Source: Effrenium voratum
Taxonomy: Eukaryota; Sar; Dinophyceae; Suessiales; Symbiodiniaceae
Reading direction: 5' to 3'
Length of the DNA stretch: 64,000 nt
NCBI GenBank assembly: GCA_963377175.1
Contig: CAUJNA010003819.1
Coordinates: 181,001 to 245,000, forward strand
Notes under the pieces: model-generated
Database searches by the model: none
Seen by the model: only the letters and a program-made list of their open reading frames with translations
What the model was told of the DNA's origin: nothing
Translations under genes and position numbers: made by a program
In this document: one piece after another, positions 60,222 to 64,000 of the stretch
Numbering within the stretch: the first letter of the stretch is position 1
Layout: every line of letters starts with the position of its first letter

Positions 60222-60337
60222 TTACCCTCCCACCCTTTTCACATGGAGCCTGACCTTCTCAAGGTCCTGGTGTGGACCATTTTCCGTTCAAAGGGACCCC
60301 CGAATGTCAGGTTCCATGTAAATTGGTGGAAGGGTGT
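60222..60337. mobile_element. fold-back element, family B
   Basis: TTACCCTCCCACCCTTTTCACATGGAGCCTGAC faces GTCAGGTTCCATGTAAATTGGTGGAAGGGTGT. Confidence 0.7.
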
Positions 60338-62209
60338 GTCTGCTTTTGCGGGAACCTCCCTTGGTGTGTCTGCTGTTGCAGGAACCTCCCTTTGGTTTCA
60401 AAATCACCATTGCGGGGAGCACATGCGGTTGCAGTACACGATATGGACAAGCTCGGAGCTAGCTTTTGTTGAAAGAGCGGTGACTCCCCCATGGCCCCGA
60501 AGTGAGCATGCACTACTGACATTTTGACGGAACTCATCTCATCCGAGGCAGTTTTGCCAGAATGACGAGAAAGGTTTATCTGGGCCCTCAGTTAACCAGG
60601 TAGAATCTACTAGGGCGGGAAGTGGTTTCCCGGCCAAACATATGGCCGGTTCCTTTCTGGACGCTGGTGCAGCCCGAGGTGCCAGTGAAACTCGCTTCCA
60701 AGAAGGGCCTCTTACTTCATTTTGACAAGCTTCGGAAATTCAACTTGTGGCTTCTGTGAGGATACCAAAATGGTTCATTCATTCCCAGAACCGAGGAAAT
60801 TCCTTCCTGGGAACCAACGCATGAGGGGAATTGTTCATGGTACATTCGGGAGGGGCGTAGTTTCACCACGGCTCAGAACCTGTCAACATTGGAATCCGGA
60901 GATTTCCCCGTTGGGAAAATGAAGTCCTCCGACTCCGACCGCCGCTTTCTCTCAACCCCCGCAGTCCGCCGTGCACGGGCCGTCGGCCCGGCGAAGTGAA
61001 CCCCATGCCGGAGAACCGGAAGGAGATTGCGAATTTTCGAGTTCTGAACTCCTCGAAACCCCAAAACCCCAAAGCCCAAACCACCCCCCGGAGACCACCA
61101 CCCTGAAACCTGAGCTCGCGCAACACCCAGACCAAAACAAAACAAAAACCACCCCCGACGCCCGAACAACCCACACCCCAATCTCCAGAACCCCCAAATC
61201 CACCCAACGTTCCTGCCTTTTTGAGGGGACCCCCCAACAAAAAGGGGGTTGCTGTTGGCTCCCCTTTAAACCAAGCCCAAGTGTTTGCTTCCTCTTGACG
61301 AAATCAGGGGATTGGATCCCCCATTTACCCTTTACAAGAACCCAGGGTTCCTTGGTTGCTGTTGACCCCCTGCAAAAAGTTTAACTTTTTGGGGGTTTTG
61401 TGGAAACCCCCTTGATTTCCCAAAAAGCTAAAGTCTAAAGACCCAACCCAATAGCAGTCAAGGTTCAAACCCCCAAACCACCAATCCCAACCACCAATTG
61501 AGGGTTCCCTGACGCAGCCCACTTGGGCACCCTGCACATGCTCCGTGACGAAGAAGCTCGGCACATCGTCCTGGCCAAGCACATCCATGCCCAAAATACT
61601 GGCCTGAAAAGAAACCCGACACAGGAAGCCAAAAGAAGAAGGCACGCAAAGGCAGCCACAAGAACAACCTCCAAGTACTAACAAATGACCAGAACAACTT
61701 CCTCAGTTGCAACCAAATCTCCAACCCATCTCTAGAGTCCAATGCGCGCAAACAACTCTGGAGAGAACTTGCAAGGTTCTCACACCAGGGACCCCCTTCA
61801 CAATTCAAAAGCCTTTGCGAGTTGCCCGCTATCTTTCTTTGAGCCACGGTCAATATTGCTTTTCCCAACTGACATAGGGATTTTTGGTGGGTGGTCCCCA
61901 TTTCCGATGACCGCTGCTCCCCCTAAAACTTCCATTTGCTGAAGTCCCCTGGAACAAACAAACACATGATCGATTCCCTTCAAAGAAACACATATTCGTT
62001 TCAGCAAGTGGAAGGAAATTGTTGGTTTCCGCGTGGCTTCTTCCAATCCCCTCCCCACCCAAGTGTTGGCACAGTTTCAACTCCAGCTCTCCTCCGGCGC
62101 ACAACTCTGGGCCCCCGCGCGGCTTGCACCACATGGGGATTCAACTTGTGGAGGTGCAGGGAGGGCGGCATGCAGCCCATCGCCTCGATGCTCAAAGGGC
62201 TGCCCTCTG

Positions 62210-62263
<54 letters not shown>

Positions 62264-62442
62264 CTTGTGTCCCCTCAAAAAAAAACGACGCACAAACCCT
62301 GTAACCATGGCTTTCTTTTGCTTCCCCTCTGAAACACCGAACCAACTTGCGAGTCCTCCAAAAAAGACACGCCCAAACCCTGTAACCATGAAACAGCCGA
62401 TGAAACAACAATTAGTTGGGGCTCCCCTAACAAAATAAGCTC
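60338..62442. other. host spacer, CA microsatellite near the end
   Basis: CA repeat at 62,212-62,260 (about 24 units). A plus-strand stretch at 61,502-61,680 is exon-like (HMLRDEEARHIVLAKH then a basic tail and TAA) but no family is recognised. Confidence 0.4.
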
Positions 62443-62645
62443 AGGTGATATCCCCAACAGCAAGCGGTGCTCTTTTTTTGGTGCTCACACCACCCCGCAG
62501 CCCTCGCATCCTCGTGGACCCTCGTGGGACCCTGCTGGAACCCTGGTGAAACCTCGTGGAACCTTACCTCAGGGCCGCCCCGGACCACCCCGGAGCCTAT
62601 CTGGGCCTATCGACCCCAAAGCTTGCAGCTGTCGGGGGCAAAGAA
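62443..62645 (+). repeat. dispersed repeat G, second copy
   Basis: Second copy of 50,261-50,482, with fewer GGAACCC units and the same 3' block (CCCCGGACCACCCCGG, TATCTGGGC, GACCCCAAAGCTTGCAGCTGT). Confidence 0.75.
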
Positions 62646-64000
62646 GAAAAAAAAAAAAAACACTCCCATACTGTTCGGAGCGACCTTTTTTGTTGTAACC
62701 CCACTGAAACCCGGCAAAACAGCCAAATTGCAAACCGGCACACCGGCTGGCAAACAAATCAACCCGAGGCATCCAATCCCCGAAAAACGTCCGATCCCTT
62801 CCCCGCTCCGATCTCCGCGCCTGGCCCACGATGACCCGCAGCAGCGCCGCGCAGCCCATGGCCGGCCGCATGTTGCCTCGGGTCGCTGGCGCTGGACGCG
62901 CGCTCCGTTGGGCGAGTTGGGCTTGGCCAAATTTGCTTTGGGCGAGGGACTTAGAGATCCCTGGTTTAGGATCAAGAAATCTTGGGTTGGGGGGGAGCAC
63001 CAGATTCGTCCGCCATATTCGCCTGAGGGAAACCCAAGGGGAAAAACCAAAAGTTTGGCCGTTTTTGGGAGGCCCGGCAAAAAGGGCTGTTGTTAAAGCC
63101 TCTTTTCAGGTTGGGTTGAAGGGAAGTCCACACCGACATGGGGAAAAAAGCACGACATTGGGGCCCAATTTCGATACATGCCCAGGTGATGTCCATGTCT
63201 ATTTTGATACATGCGCAAAACCCTGGCGCACGCGCGCGCAGACACATGCCCTCTTGCAGCCAAATCTTCAGCCCAGGTGCCAACGTTGGTCTTCCCGGCC
63301 AACAAGCCCAGCATCTCTTCTTCCGTGTCCTCGCGAGAGAGAAGCCCTCCGGAGAAACCGAGCCCTCGGCTCCCCTCAAAGCATGGCTTGGAGTTTTTGC
63401 GGGTTTGAGGTGTTCCGGACCGGTTTCCCATTTGGCTATGGGTCAAAATCCCGTACCCCCAGTGAACATCCCAATCCAACCACTAAAATAGGATCTAAAA
63501 TGGCTGGTGCAACTACCCCAAAATGGTTACCATTGGTAAAATGGTTGAAGATGCCAATCCTGCAATGAAGTCGTTGAAGATGCCAATCCAGCAATGAAGG
63601 CTTAGCTCAAAGAAAAAGGACGGGGAGATGCCGTTGGTAGTGTTGACCCCATATTAATCAACCCCCCGGCTTATAAATAGGGGGCTGCTTGGTGAAATGT
63701 GATGAGAATCAGAAATCACTTTTGGAGGGGTTCCCCTCCCACCTTATTTTTTTTTTTTTTAAGAAAGAAGAACACACTAACTGGTTGGGTGAAACTTCTA
63801 TGGGGTCAACATGGCTTGTTTTAAAGGTAACACCCAAGGGGGGGAAAAAAAGGAGAAAAAAATACGAACTGCAAGCCGTTCATCCGCGCCTGGTCCATGG
63901 CCAAGGCGCGATAGGCCCGAGTCAGTGCAGTAGCCTGACCGCGAGCTGCGCCAGATTTCTCACCACAGAGACCCCCCCGACCTGTGCCGCTTGATTCGGG
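62646..64000. other. host spacer with one family C copy
   Basis: A family C copy lies at 63,433-63,538 (GGCTATGGGTCAAAATCCCG, CCCCCAGTGAACATC, CCAACCACTAAAATAGG, ACCCCAAAATGG). A minus-strand stretch at about 63,255-63,380 is exon-like (LLSREDTEEEMLGLLAGK) but has no known family. Confidence 0.4.

Overview
The window is a gene-sparse stretch of a nuclear eukaryotic genome of roughly balanced base composition. It is interrupted by one sharply different AT-rich block of about 21 kb (14,601-35,843), which I read as an integrated DNA virus of the Polinton / Polinton-like virus (PLV) / virophage lineage. The flanks hold no intact recognisable gene. They are crowded with short fold-back repeats (MITE-like), minisatellites and microsatellites, plus a few exon-like scraps. 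This fits a large repeat-rich protist genome; a dinoflagellate is my best guess, but it rests on overall style rather than a marker gene.

The element is bounded by terminal inverted repeats of about 257 bp (14,601-14,857 and 35,586-35,843), near identical, with G5 direct repeats outside them. Inside, left to right: a small zinc-ribbon protein and two unknown genes on the minus strand; a retroviral-type (rve) integrase; small unknown and zinc-binding genes; an A32/FtsK-HerA-type packaging ATPase; a second unknown; a small putative N-myristoylated protein; a 926-residue fibre with a self-cleaving S74 chaperone tail; a GIY-YIG endonuclease; the double-jelly-roll major capsid protein (MCP); two small unknowns; a lipase-like gene; the minor capsid (penton) protein; five small to medium genes, including a pair sharing an N-terminal motif and one with an RS-repeat tail; a C2H2 protein; and a 1,248-residue protein-primed family B DNA polymerase. 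The right end degenerates into a methyltransferase start, a G/T-rich and C/G-rich tandem repeat, and a roughly 490-bp spacer of host-like composition. Together these genes would cover integration, replication, packaging, capsid building and host attachment. I see no adenovirus-type maturation protease.

Two upstream motifs seem to split the genes into regulatory classes. A 15-nt word, AAAACTACTTAAAGA, lies 22-33 nt before the ATG of four genes, including the polymerase. TCTA in an AT-rich setting lies 10-23 nt before the ATG of MCP, penton, ATPase, fibre, integrase and others. The second resembles the TCTA promoter known from mavirus and its giant-virus partner CroV.

The copy shows some decay, or assembly error: MCP has a one-base frameshift near its N-terminus, the lipase has an in-frame TGA and a one-base frameshift, and a small gene at 27,979 has an in-frame TAA. 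Polymerase, integrase, ATPase, penton and fibre are open throughout.

The flanks (1-14,600 and 35,849-64,000) contain at least five families of fold-back elements, one nested inside another, a 1-kb CAAA/CAGA/CCAGA satellite at 38.1-39.1 kb, and a large fold-back of GTACACG-type repeats at 2.1-2.7 kb. I saw no tRNA, rRNA or CRISPR array, but I scanned by eye only.
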